Origin: CAYOHG01 sp964465125
GTDB lineage: Bacteria > Planctomycetota > Phycisphaerae > UBA1845 > Fen-1342
Assembly: GCA_964465125.1 (NCBI GenBank)
Contig: CAYXIO010000008.1
Location: 25,512-89,511 of the forward strand
Reading direction: 5' to 3'
DNA: 64,000 nt
Made by a program: the position numbers and the translations under genes
Shown here: positions 39,645-49,231 of the stretch, piece by piece
Layout: each line of letters opens with the position of its first letter
How positions within the stretch are numbered: position 1 is the first letter of the stretch
Notes under the pieces: model-generated
Told to the model about the DNA's origin: nothing
Databases searched by the model: none
Seen by the model: the letters and a program-made list of their open reading frames with translations, nothing else

Positions 39645-41150
39645 ATGCACCATGGCCGTGCCGCTTCCGCCGTCGTTACCGCAGCCTGGATCACGTTCGC
39701 GACCGCCGCCGACCCGCCCGCGCTAACCGTCTACAACCAGCAGTTCGCGGTGGTTCGCGAGGCGCTGCGGCTCGACCTGAAGCCCGGCGTCAACGAGCTG
39801 ACCTTCAGCGAGCTGACCGCGCACCTGGAGCCTGATTCGGTCATCCTGCGCGACCCCCAGGGCCGCCGGCAGATTCGCATCCTCGAGCAGAACTTCCGCA
39901 ATGATCCAATTTCGCAGGACCTGCTCCTGTCGGTTTTCGAGGGCAAGACCATCGAGTTCCAGATCGACAAGGACACGATCGTGCCGGGCCGCATTGTCCG
40001 CAGCGGCTATGCGCCGCACACCGAGGCCTGGAACCGCTACGGGCAGCAATACTGGCAGCGCCAGGCGGCGATCAGCAGCGCCGGCGGCGAACAGCCGATC
40101 ATCGAGCTCGACGGCAAGCTGCGATTCGGCCTGCCGGGCACTCCGATCTTCCCGAGCCTGGCGGACGATTCGATCCTCAAGCCCACGCTGCAATGGAGCC
40201 TTGAATCGGACGAGCCCGGCCCGCTCGATGCGGAGCTCGCCTACGTCACCGGCGGCATGAGCTGGGTGGCCGACTACAACGTCCTCGCGCCTCCGACCGG
40301 CGACCGAATCGAGCTGATCGGCTGGGTCACGATCGAGAACCAGTCCGGCCGCACGTTCGAGAACGCGCGCATCAAACTGATGGCCGGAGACGTCACGAAG
40401 CTCGCGCCCGAATACGGTCCGTTCAGCAGGGCGAGGTCGGCCGGGCTCGGGTACGTCGGCGGGAATATTCCGGCGGTCACGGAAAAGTCCTTCGACGAGT
40501 ATCACCTGTACTCGATCGCGCGGCCGGCGACGCTGCGCGACCGTCAGACCAAGCAGATCGAGTTCATCCGCGCCGGCGGAATCGACTCGCGGCGCGTCTA
40601 CGTCTACGAGGGCGCACGCATCGACGCCGAACGTTACGCCGGTTGGGACACGCGGGCGCTGCTCCAGGATCCCAGCTACGGGTCTGACAGCAACCCGAAG
40701 GTGTGGGTGATGCGCGAGTGTTGCAACTCCGCCGACAACGGGCTGGGCATGCCGCTGCCCGCCGGTCGGGTGCGCTTCTATCGCCAGGACGACGACCGCC
40801 GACTCGAGTTCATCGGCGAAAACGAGATCGATCACACGCCCAAGGACGAGCTCGTCCGCATCTATACCGGCAACGCCTTCGACCTGACCGGCGAACGCCG
40901 CCAGATCAGCTTCAATATCGACCACGGGCATCGCTGGGTGGATGAGTCGTTCCAGCTCAAGCTCCGCAATCACAAGAGCGAGCGGGTCGAAATCCGCGTC
41001 GTCGAGCGGCTCTACCGCTGGCACAACTGGGAAATCCGCCAGAGCACACACGAGTTCTCGACGTTGGACGCGCGCACCATCGAGTACCGCGTGCCGCTCA
41101 AGCCGGACGAGGAAGCGACGATCTCCTACGGCGTGCACTACTCCTGGTGA
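39645..41150 (+). CDS. DUF4139 domain protein, exported
   Basis: A 501-residue protein with a short signal peptide (ASAVVTAAWITFATAA). The body matches the DUF4139 family: VYNQQFAVVREALRLDLKPG at the start, EAWNRYGQQYW, AELAYVTGGMSWVADYNVLA, and late KDELVRIYTGNAFDLTGERR plus YGVHYSW at the end. Proteins of this family are exported and of unknown function. GGAG eight bases before ATG 39645 sets the start; the frame runs open far upstream as the shadow of the M28 gene. Confidence 0.85.
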   Translation: MHHGRAASAVVTAAWITFATAADPPALTVYNQQFAVVREALRLDLKPGVNELTFSELTAHLEPDSVILRDPQGRRQIRILEQNFRNDPISQDLLLSVFEGKTIEFQIDKDTIVPGRIVRSGYAPHTEAWNRYGQQYWQRQAAISSAGGEQPIIELDGKLRFGLPGTPIFPSLADDSILKPTLQWSLESDEPGPLDAELAYVTGGMSWVADYNVLAPPTGDRIELIGWVTIENQSGRTFENARIKLMAGDVTKLAPEYGPFSRARSAGLGYVGGNIPAVTEKSFDEYHLYSIARPATLRDRQTKQIEFIRAGGIDSRRVYVYEGARIDAERYAGWDTRALLQDPSYGSDSNPKVWVMRECCNSADNGLGMPLPAGRVRFYRQDDDRRLEFIGENEIDHTPKDELVRIYTGNAFDLTGERRQISFNIDHGHRWVDESFQLKLRNHKSERVEIRVVERLYRWHNWEIRQSTHEFSTLDARTIEYRVPLKPDEEATISYGVHYSW

Positions 41151-41202
41151 GCGGGGGGCTTGCGGCGCGATCATCGGTCGCCGCCGACGGTACGATGCAG
41201 CC

Positions 41203-41786
<584 letters not shown>

Positions 41787-41798
41787 TTCAGTTCGACG

Positions 41799-41871
41799 TG
41801 GTCAGGGCCGGACTTGAACCGGCGACCCTGGCATTTTCAGTGCCATGCTCTACCAACTGAGCTACCTGACC
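41799..41871 (-). tRNA. tRNA-Phe (anticodon GAA)
   Basis: A 73-base cloverleaf; acceptor GGTCAGG/CCTGACC with discriminator A. Anticodon stem TGGCA/TGCCA closes loop CTGAAAA with anticodon GAA. T-arm GCCGG-TTCAAGT-CCGGC is intact. CCA not encoded. First gene of the two-tRNA unit. Confidence 0.95.
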
Positions 41872-42640
41872 GGGTCTCGCCCGCACGAGTCGTCCCCGCC
41901 GACGGCCATCGCCGCCTGCTTCAGCGGCACTGCCCGCCGCCAGCGAGACGCATCAGCCGGGAAACGGCCAGCGTACGGAACTTCATCGGCAGCGTCAAGA
42001 CGTCGGCGGAATCGAGCGCGGCGGCGATGGCACCCGACCGGAACACGGCCTCGGCGCTTGCCGCGATCGGTCGCGCAGCGGACCTTGGACGCGCGGAAAC
42101 CGCAGCACGCGGCAGGCGCTGGTTCTTTTCGATTCCAAGGGCAATGCGCGATGGCCGGGAGCGTTCCGCTGTATTGAGCCGAACCGCCCGCGCGCACCCC
42201 GGCGGGCCATCCGTGGAGCGACTAATGGATGCCTCGGGACCGCCGCGACGCGCACTTGCGCGTTCGCCTGGTCGAGCGCACAGGGTTGCCGGCAGTATTC
42301 GGACGCGCGCGCCAGACGACCCCTCGGCACTCACCAGCGAATGCCGTCAACGACGCGATTCGCCGGCCCACCCGCCGGGCGGTCGCCTGCCCGAACGATG
42401 CTCGCGCCCTCGGGGGTGCGGCCGCCGACCCGCCGGCGGGCGTCGCTGCGACTCGAGGCGCATGGTTTTCGCTCGGACGGCACGCCACGTGCTTGCGGTT
42501 TCAGTAGGGTCGAGCGAAGAATACTGGACGATTTGTGAAGAGCGGTCTCGTCCTGCCTCGCGGTGTCATTCCGGCTGTCGTTCGCACCTGCAGGCATTCC
42601 ACTTCCGCTGTGTCTCTGTCACCCAATTCGAGGACTCACC
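41872..42640. other. intergenic stretch of ~770 bases, no gene supported
   Basis: Open frames exist on both strands but none has a recognisable domain, signal peptide or ribosome site; their Arg/Ala/Pro-rich translations look like GC-driven shadows. It should hold the promoter of the leftward tRNAs and that of the CotH gene. A small perfect palindrome ACGCGC-ACTT-GCGCGT is present near 42250. Otherwise nothing seen. Confidence 0.4.
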
Positions 42641-45235
42641 ATGAGATTCCGCCACACGCTCGCACTGGCGCTGCTGGCCGGCGCGGTACTTCCTGGAGCT
42701 GCGCAGGCTCAGGATCTTTATGACACGACCGTCCTGCGCACGATGAGCTTCCAGTTCCACGACGCGAACTGGCTCACGCTGCTGCGGCAGAACTATGCAT
42801 CCCAGACGAACATTCTGGCCGATCTCACCGTCGACGGCACCATCTATCCGGATGTCGGCGTTCGAATCCGCGGCAACACGTCGTACACGGCGCTTCCGCC
42901 CGGTTCGGACAAGTTTTCGCTGAACGTCGAGATGGACTTCGTGGACACGGAGCAGACGCTGATGGGCTATTCGTCCCTGAACCTGAACAACGGGTTCCAC
43001 GATCCGACGTTCTGCCGCGAGGTCGTCTACAACAACTTCGTCGCACAGTTCATGCCGAACCCGCGCGCCAACCACGTGCTGGTGACGCTGAACGAACAGA
43101 ACTGGGGCGTATACGTAAACGTCCAGCAGTTCAACAAGACCATGCTCAGCACGCACTTTCCCGACACGAGCGGGCTTCGCATCAAGTGCGCCAACAACCC
43201 GAACGGCCCGGGTCTGCGCTACAACGGCTCGAGCCCGTCGGGATACACGGGCTACGAGATCAAGGACGACGGCGGGCTGGCTGATCCCTGGGCGGCGCTG
43301 ATCGCCGTGTGCTACTCGGTCACCAATGAGCCGCTGGCCACCTGGCAGAACATCGACGCGCTCTTCGCGATCGATCCGTCGATCTGGTCGGTGGTGCTCG
43401 AGAATCTGCTGACCGACGACGACAGCTACGTGAACAAGGGTGCGGATTTCATGACGTACCGCAACCCGACCGACGGGCGCATGTTCCTGCTGCAGACCGA
43501 CGCGAACGAGACGTTTACGCAATACAACTGGACCGTCACGCACAACTTCACGCAGACCACCAAGCCCGTGCTCAACCACGTGCTGGCCGTCGCGGAACTG
43601 CGCCAGCGCTACATGTCGCACTATCGCCACGCCAAGGCCAATCTGAACTGGACGTATTTCGAGCCGATCTTCACCGCGCACCGCAACCTGATCGACGCCG
43701 CGGTGCAGGCCGATCCGAAGAAGCTCTACTCCTACACGCTGTTCCAGCAGAACTTCACCAGCACGGTCAACCTGCCCTACTCCGGTCCGGCGGGCGGCAC
43801 GCTGATCGGCGTGCAGGAGTTCGTGGAGCAGCGCGCGTCGTACTTGAACACCAGCGCCGAGCTCTCCGCCCTTGGACCAACCGTCAGCAATGTGCAAGCG
43901 TCCGATTCCGCGCCTGACCCGGCCGATGCCGTCTCCATCGGCGCCACCGTCGTGCCGGCCGGCAGCGCCGTCTCGAAGGTCGAGCTCTTCTATCGTCCCG
44001 TCGCATCCAGCATGTACCAGCGCGTGCAGATGACGGCGCAGGGCGACAACCAGTACACCGCCCCGCTGCCCGTTGCCGCCACCCCCGGCCAGCGCATCGC
44101 CTACTACGTGATGGCGACCTCGTCGAACACCTACGCGTCCGTAACCTGCTATCCGCCGTTGGCGGAGTGGGATCCGCTCATGGTGAACTACACCTTCGGA
44201 TCCACGGGCGGCATGCGCATCACCGAGTGGATGTACTCCGGCGCGAACGGCGAGTTCGTCGAATTCACCAACAAGTCGCAAGCCCCGATCGACATGACCG
44301 GCTGGAGCTTCGACGACGATCATGCCATCGCCGGAACATTCGATCTGAGCGGCTTCGGCGTCGTTCAGCCGGGTGAATCCGTCGTCATGGCGGAAGTCGA
44401 TGCGGCGAGCTTCCGCACCGCCTGGGGACTCGGTGCCGAAGTCAAGATCGTCGGCGAGCTGGGCGCCACCACCGGCAACAACCTGGCGCGCAATGACGAG
44501 ATCAACCTCTTTGACGCCGACGACCTGCTGGTCGATCGGCTGACGTACGGCGATCAGACCTTCCCCGGCACCATTCGCACGCAGAACTTCAGCGGACAGA
44601 CCTGCTTCGAGTTCATCGGGCAGGACGATATCACCGGCTGGGTGCGTTCGGCGCTCGGCGATACGTACGGCTCGCACGCCTCCACGGGCGGCGACGTGGG
44701 CACGCCGGGGGCGTACGCCGGCGCGTCGTGCTATCCCTGCACCGCTCCGGACATCAGCACGCACCCGACCCCCCGCGTCACCTGTGCGTCGCCGCAGGTC
44801 ACGTTCGCGGTCATCGCCGGCGGCACCGGACCGCTCGACTACCAATGGCAGGTCGAGCAGGACCCGCCGGGCAGCGGCGATTTCACGGATCTTTCGAGCG
44901 GCTCGCTCGCGGGTGTCGGTGAGGTCGCCGGCGCGACCAGCGCCAGCCTGACGATCAGCGATCTCGAGAACGGGGCCGTCGCCGCCTTCCGCTGCGTGAT
45001 CACCAATGACTGCGGCAGCGATACGAGCGATACAGCCACGCTGATCGTCTGCGACTACTCCGGCGACCTGAATTGCGACGGCATCGTCGACCTGTCTGAC
45101 CTTTCAATTCTGCTGGTGAATTTCGGAACGATCGGCGGGGCGACGCATGACCAGGGAGACCTGAACGGCGACGAGAACATCGACCTGCTGGATCTGTCCG
45201 AGCTGCTGGTGAGTTTCGGGGCGCCGTGTCCGTAG
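42641..45235 (+). CDS. secreted CotH-kinase-like protein with lamin-tail, Ig-like and dockerin regions
   Basis: An 864-residue exported protein. Signal peptide LALALLAGAVLPGAAQA. Residues ~25-415 are CotH-like: GVRIRGNTSYTALPPGSDKF, LMGYSSLNLNNGFHDPTF, NEQNWGVYVNVQQFNK and the later acidic cluster LLTDDDSYVNKGADF, LQTDANETF. A lamin-tail-type domain (MRITEWMYSGANGEFVEFTN, WSFDDDHAIAGTF) follows, then an Ig-like stretch around LDYQWQVEQDPPGSGDFTDL, then dockerin repeats LNCDGIVDLSDLSILL and LNGDENIDLLDLSELL. Bacterial CotH is an atypical protein kinase; activity here is inference. ATG 42641 has GAGGAC upstream. Confidence 0.83.
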   Translation: MRFRHTLALALLAGAVLPGAAQAQDLYDTTVLRTMSFQFHDANWLTLLRQNYASQTNILADLTVDGTIYPDVGVRIRGNTSYTALPPGSDKFSLNVEMDFVDTEQTLMGYSSLNLNNGFHDPTFCREVVYNNFVAQFMPNPRANHVLVTLNEQNWGVYVNVQQFNKTMLSTHFPDTSGLRIKCANNPNGPGLRYNGSSPSGYTGYEIKDDGGLADPWAALIAVCYSVTNEPLATWQNIDALFAIDPSIWSVVLENLLTDDDSYVNKGADFMTYRNPTDGRMFLLQTDANETFTQYNWTVTHNFTQTTKPVLNHVLAVAELRQRYMSHYRHAKANLNWTYFEPIFTAHRNLIDAAVQADPKKLYSYTLFQQNFTSTVNLPYSGPAGGTLIGVQEFVEQRASYLNTSAELSALGPTVSNVQASDSAPDPADAVSIGATVVPAGSAVSKVELFYRPVASSMYQRVQMTAQGDNQYTAPLPVAATPGQRIAYYVMATSSNTYASVTCYPPLAEWDPLMVNYTFGSTGGMRITEWMYSGANGEFVEFTNKSQAPIDMTGWSFDDDHAIAGTFDLSGFGVVQPGESVVMAEVDAASFRTAWGLGAEVKIVGELGATTGNNLARNDEINLFDADDLLVDRLTYGDQTFPGTIRTQNFSGQTCFEFIGQDDITGWVRSALGDTYGSHASTGGDVGTPGAYAGASCYPCTAPDISTHPTPRVTCASPQVTFAVIAGGTGPLDYQWQVEQDPPGSGDFTDLSSGSLAGVGEVAGATSASLTISDLENGAVAAFRCVITNDCGSDTSDTATLIVCDYSGDLNCDGIVDLSDLSILLVNFGTIGGATHDQGDLNGDENIDLLDLSELLVSFGAPCP

Positions 45236-45245
45236 AGCTTGTGCT

Positions 45246-45266
45246 CGGTCGGCTTCCAGCCGGCCG
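45246..45266. repeat. short palindrome after the CotH gene
   Basis: CGGTCGGCT, loop TCC, AGCCGGCCG: nine pairs with one G-T wobble, starting 10 bases after the CotH stop. It shares the GGCT-NNN-AGCC core with 13051-13067. A second imperfect hairpin AGCGGGC...GCCCGCT follows at ~45280-45312. It could help end transcription, though no T-run follows. Confidence 0.4.
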
Positions 45267-45447
45267 TTCCACGCAGGAAGCGGGCTCCTTCACAGCCTGA
45301 GGGGGCCCGCTGCCTCGGGGAGAAGATTACCGCCCGGCGCGGCGCGCCGTCGCCCGGCGAAGCGGCTGAACCACCGGCGACGTGAGCGGCGATCGCCGGC
45401 ACGTGCCGACGGACGCCGGAAGCGCCTGTCGAGGCGGCGGGCTCAGC

Positions 45448-45867
45448 TCAGGGCATTGGCCAGGTCGGCAAGTCGGCGAGGGCTGAGTCCTCGCCGCCGT
45501 CGAACTCGGGGTTGAATGAGTGCACGTCCTGACTGCCGCACTTCGGGCACGTCGGAGCCACCGGAAGGCGCGGCGGATCTTCGCTGCTCCGCCGCACCAG
45601 CGGTGGAACGAACCGCAGCGCGCACGCGCGGCAGTAGTAGAACGGATACGCGGCTTCCGCGGAGCAGTTGGGGCACTTGTGGGGCGCCGGGGCGCGGGTG
45701 GCGGCGGTCAGGGACGCGGGTTTTCGACAGGCGAGACAGACGGCGCGCACCTGAACCGAGCTGGGAATTGCGGCCTGGCCCGCGGAGGAGCGCCGGTAGT
45801 ACAGCAGCCCGGCGACGATCAGGATGATGAGCGCCGCGGCGCCGAGAATCGTCTGCTTGCGGTCCAT
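45448..45867 (-). CDS. membrane-anchored zinc-ribbon protein
   Basis: A 139-residue protein: one N-terminal membrane helix (ILGAAALIILIVAGLLYY), then three CxxC-type pairs (CLACRK, CPNCSAEAAYPFYYCRAC, CPKCGS), which would form rubredoxin-like or zinc-ribbon knuckles. It starts nine bases after the prepilin-like gene ends, so the two are an operon, and AAGG seven bases upstream supports ATG 45867. A role near the pseudopilin-type secretion apparatus is inference from position. Confidence 0.72.
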   Translation of the reverse strand: MDRKQTILGAAALIILIVAGLLYYRRSSAGQAAIPSSVQVRAVCLACRKPASLTAATRAPAPHKCPNCSAEAAYPFYYCRACALRFVPPLVRRSSEDPPRLPVAPTCPKCGSQDVHSFNPEFDGGEDSALADLPTWPMP

Positions 45868-45876
45868 GGAGAGCCT

Positions 45877-46863
45877 TCAGTCGCGTTTGCGTGGGTTGTT
45901 CGGCAGCTTCTTCCAGGTCTTGAGGTAGGTCTTGTCCGCGGCGCTGAGCGTTTCCGCGGGGAAGCCTGCGGGCACTGAGGTTCCCGCGGCAGTGGCGTCG
46001 TTCTCGCTGAGAAACGCCGGCCTGCGGTTGACCCAATCCTGAACGTCGCCCTGGTACTTGTCGGTATCGAAGCGCGTGGTTCGCTCGCCCGGCAGCCAGG
46101 TGAACACCATGGCGGTATCGACCGTGCGGTCAGGATTGGCGGAAGTCGGGTTGGGCACGAAACCGCGCAGGTTCGGAGCCAGTCGTGCGACGTGACCGTC
46201 CGCGAAGAGGATGTTGGTCGAGCTCCGCGAGCCATGTCGCCAGGCCACCATGGTGCCTTCCCAGTGCGGATAACCGACCGGGTCCGCCGCACCGCCGGCG
46301 GCCAGCCACTGCGCGTTGATGTTGCCCAGCCACGTCCACCAGCCGTCGGTGGCGAAGATCTGCCGCGAGGCGTCCTTGTACCGGTCTTTGGGGTTGTTGT
46401 AGCTCATCATGCTGTTGAGCGCGTAGCTGGAGCGCGCGCCGTACTTCGGCAACTGGCCGACGCCCATCTGCTCGACGTAGCGGAAGCCCCAGGAAAGTCC
46501 GCGCGACTCCATCGGCGCATCGGGGCGCGCGTCGGTCGGACAGATCTGCGTGCGGACATCTCCCACGAGGTCGATGTCGTAGAGCACGTCGATCCAGGTC
46601 AGCATCAGGGTGGTGTGGCCCTGCGCGCCTTCACCGTCATCCCAGGTGGGGCCGAAGCCCTTATAGATCGCATGGCAGTTGACGATCGCCTGACCGATGG
46701 AATGCTCGTTGGCGGCGCAGGCGGTCGCGCGGGCCTCTTCGCGCGCGGCACGCAGCGACGGCAGCAGAATCGAGATCAACAGGGCGATGATCGCGACGAC
46801 GACGAGCAGCTCGATCAGCGTGAAGCCGCGCCGAGGCCGACTGGTGCGGGGTGAATTGAACAT
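45877..46863 (-). CDS. prepilin-type protein with N-terminal methylation motif (DUF1559-like)
   Basis: A 328-residue protein. The N-terminus is a type II/IV prepilin signal: RRGFTLIELLVVVAIIALLI, cleaved after the Gly before Phe, Glu at +5. The C-terminal half has W-R-H followed by NILFADGHVARL, the DG motif found in planctomycete pseudopilins, here with H-x11-DG rather than the usual H-x9-DG. GGAGG seven bases before ATG 46863 sets the start. Planctomycetes carry many such genes and most are of unknown role. Operon with the zinc-ribbon gene downstream. Confidence 0.87.
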   Translation of the reverse strand: MFNSPRTSRPRRGFTLIELLVVVAIIALLISILLPSLRAAREEARATACAANEHSIGQAIVNCHAIYKGFGPTWDDGEGAQGHTTLMLTWIDVLYDIDLVGDVRTQICPTDARPDAPMESRGLSWGFRYVEQMGVGQLPKYGARSSYALNSMMSYNNPKDRYKDASRQIFATDGWWTWLGNINAQWLAAGGAADPVGYPHWEGTMVAWRHGSRSSTNILFADGHVARLAPNLRGFVPNPTSANPDRTVDTAMVFTWLPGERTTRFDTDKYQGDVQDWVNRRPAFLSENDATAAGTSVPAGFPAETLSAADKTYLKTWKKLPNNPRKRD

Positions 46864-47376
46864 CGTGGCGCCTCCGTGGGCGAGCAGAGCGCGGAGCCGA
46901 CGATGAGAGACTCCCGCGCTGTGCGCAGGCTTCGACCGGGAACGCGGTGGATAACGTCCCGCAGGGTCCGAACACTGACGACTATATCGCACGGCGCGCG
47001 CGCCGGCCAGAGCGATTCGCTGCAAGTTGCGCGCCGCGGAGATTTTCGCGTCGACGCATTTGAACGCGAGAATGCGCTTGCATTTTGACCGGCCAAGTGC
47101 GAATCTGGAGGGGACGGTCGAGCCCGTGTCGCCCCGCCTGCGTTCAATCCGTCCCGCGCGCCATTTGCCGCGCGCGCTGCGCCAGATACCCCACCTCGAC
47201 GACTCTGGCGCACCCGCGCGGGCGATTGCGCGGAGTTGTCAGTTATGGCACATGCCTTGCCAGACTTGTTTCTGCGTGCCGGCCTCCCGGCCGGCGCACT
47301 CGTTGGTCTGCCGCTTGGACCGCGATCCCGTCTCAGCGGACAGACATGCCGTCTTCCACATCCAAGGAGGTTTGAA
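46864..47376. other. divergent intergenic region, no gene seen
   Basis: About 510 bases between the leftward prepilin-like gene and the rightward dockerin gene, presumably holding both promoters. No coding frame with support. A palindromic GC stretch lies at 47278-47291 (GCCGG, CCTC, CCGGC) inside the larger near-palindrome GTGCCGGCC...GGCCGGCGCAC. Confidence 0.4.
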
Positions 47377-48870
47377 ATGAAATGCAGTTTGCTCCTTGTG
47401 ACAGCCGTCATGTTGGCGGCGAGCGCGTCTGCCCTCGCGCAGACCGTGATCACATATCCCATGGACGCTCAGATCAATCTCGGGGGCGGTGGCACGAACG
47501 ACTCGCCCGACGGCGACGCCATCTACATCCCCACCTGGAACAGCCGCGAGTACCTCGAGTTCATGAGCGACGAGCCCGACGGCTACACGCGCTGCTGGAT
47601 TCAGGGACTCGATCCGAACTCGGCCGGCGGCTACTACTACGGCCCGTACATCGACTTCGTCCTGGCCGGCGACGGCCCGTTCGATTTCACCGGCGCCCCC
47701 AGCACGCTCGAGTTCGACTGCCGCTACAATCAGGATCCGTTCTCCAACGGCAATCCCTACGACGACGCCCCGATCTTCTGTCGGGTCTACACGTTCGACG
47801 ACCCGAACGACGTCTATCAGGGCTACATGGACTTCGGGCTGGTTTATCAGACGGGACCGCTCAATCAGTGCGTCGACAAGCCGACCGGCTATCCCGAGTG
47901 GAAGCACGTGGTCGTCGACACCGCCGACAACAGCATCGACTACAACTGCGACAACCAGAATGATCGCAGCACCGGCGGCGTGTTCGACATGACGCACGTC
48001 TCGCGCATGCGCTTCTGGGGCACGGACTGGCAGGCCACCGGGCTCGGGCCAGCGAACGACTGGATCGACATCAAAAACGTCGTACTGACGCTCTATCCGC
48101 CGCCCTGCGACTATGACCTCGACGGCGACGGCGACGTCGACCTGCTCGACCTGAGCACCCTGCTGATCGACTTCGGCTGCGCGCCCTACCTCGACGGCGC
48201 CTACGACACCGGCGGCTTCGAGGGCTACACCCTCGGCGATCTGCCCGGACAGGACGGCTGGGTCGAAGACAGCACCGACCCGGGCTACGGCAAGGTCCAG
48301 ATCATCAACGACCCGACCAGCGGCGGCACGCACGGCAAGGTGATGGCGATCGACCCGCCGGGCACCGCCGGCGGCTGGCTCGGCGCCTATCGCGCCATCA
48401 CGCCCCCGACGCAGCGTTTCGTGTTCATCGAGTGGGATCAGTATCGCACGGACACCGGCGACAACGTCTGGTATGCCGACAACCCCGATTTCGCCAACTG
48501 GTGGGCGATGCAGTGGGACCAGAACGGCCAGGCTTCCAGCTACTTCTTTGACTTCGGCGTGGCCATCACCCCGCTTCAGTGGCAGCACGTCAGCTACTCG
48601 ATCGACACCGTCAACGGCGACGTGACCGTCGACATCGACGGCGTGCAGTTCTCGAGCGCGATGACCCCGGCCACGTTCCGCGGGCTGTGCTTCGAGGTCG
48701 AGCCGACCGAGGCCAGCGGCGAAAACGGCCCGATCTACGTCGACAACCTGACCATCACCGAAACGAACGTCGATCCGCTGGCCGGCTGCGCGGTCGACCT
48801 CAACGGCGACCACAAGACCGACCTGATCGACCTGAGCATGCTGCTGACCAACTTCGGCTGCACGCCCTGA
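47377..48870 (+). CDS. secreted protein with two separated dockerin-like repeats
   Basis: A 497-residue exported protein; AAGGAGG seven bases before ATG 47377 and signal peptide LLLVTAVMLAASASALAQ. Residues ~25-245 form a beta-sandwich-like region (carbohydrate-binding type). A single dockerin-like loop CDYDLDGDGDVDLLDLSTLL sits at ~250-270, in mid-protein. A second beta domain follows (WLGAYRAITPPTQRFVFIEW, QWQHVSYSIDTVNGDVTVDI), resembling concanavalin-like lectin folds. A second single loop CAVDLNGDHKTDLIDLSMLL ends the protein. Dockerin loops normally come as an adjacent pair, so the split layout is unusual. Confidence 0.78.
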   Translation: MKCSLLLVTAVMLAASASALAQTVITYPMDAQINLGGGGTNDSPDGDAIYIPTWNSREYLEFMSDEPDGYTRCWIQGLDPNSAGGYYYGPYIDFVLAGDGPFDFTGAPSTLEFDCRYNQDPFSNGNPYDDAPIFCRVYTFDDPNDVYQGYMDFGLVYQTGPLNQCVDKPTGYPEWKHVVVDTADNSIDYNCDNQNDRSTGGVFDMTHVSRMRFWGTDWQATGLGPANDWIDIKNVVLTLYPPPCDYDLDGDGDVDLLDLSTLLIDFGCAPYLDGAYDTGGFEGYTLGDLPGQDGWVEDSTDPGYGKVQIINDPTSGGTHGKVMAIDPPGTAGGWLGAYRAITPPTQRFVFIEWDQYRTDTGDNVWYADNPDFANWWAMQWDQNGQASSYFFDFGVAITPLQWQHVSYSIDTVNGDVTVDIDGVQFSSAMTPATFRGLCFEVEPTEASGENGPIYVDNLTITETNVDPLAGCAVDLNGDHKTDLIDLSMLLTNFGCTP

Positions 48871-48913
48871 GGAGCCATGTTCGCGAGGGCGCCCTGATCC
48901 GGCGCCTTGACGG

Positions 48914-48941
48914 GCCCGGTTACGCGCAAGCCTGACCGGGC
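48914..48941 (+). terminator. candidate terminator after the split-dockerin gene
   Basis: GCCCGGT, 14-base loop, ACCGGGC, followed by GGGTTT. Seven perfect pairs, ~45 bases after the stop. Weak T-run, so only a candidate. Confidence 0.35.
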
Positions 48942-48969
48942 GGGTTTGGAGGCCTTCCTTCATGTGGAA

Positions 48970-49020
48970 ACGGCCGCCGCTCTGCTCGCCCCCTGCGGGG
49001 TGAGTCATAGGGGCGGCCGT
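48970..49020. other. nested hairpin element in a 361-base gap
   Basis: Outer stem ACGGCCGCC (48970-48978) pairs perfectly with GGCGGCCGT (49012-49020). Inside it CTCGCCCC (48985-48992) pairs with GGGGTGAG (48997-49004), one G-T pair, around a CTGC loop. Total ~17 pairs in 51 bases. It could be a structured RNA, a bidirectional terminator or a REP-like element. The gap 48871-49231 otherwise holds no gene. Confidence 0.45.
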
Positions 49021-49231
49021 GCCACGTTCAGAATGCTCCGCGTTCGCCCAGCGAGCCTCGTTCGCCGCTCCCGGACGCACAACTTGCCCTTCGCTTCGCC
49101 AGCGACCTCCGCGCAACTTCCGCCCATTCAGACCGGCAACGCGCGCCCCCACGCCGATAGTTCCGGCGGGTCCTCGCGTTTCACGTCGGCGAGCCGGTCT
49201 CGCCCGCGGAGCCGCCCTTTCGCAAGGTTGG

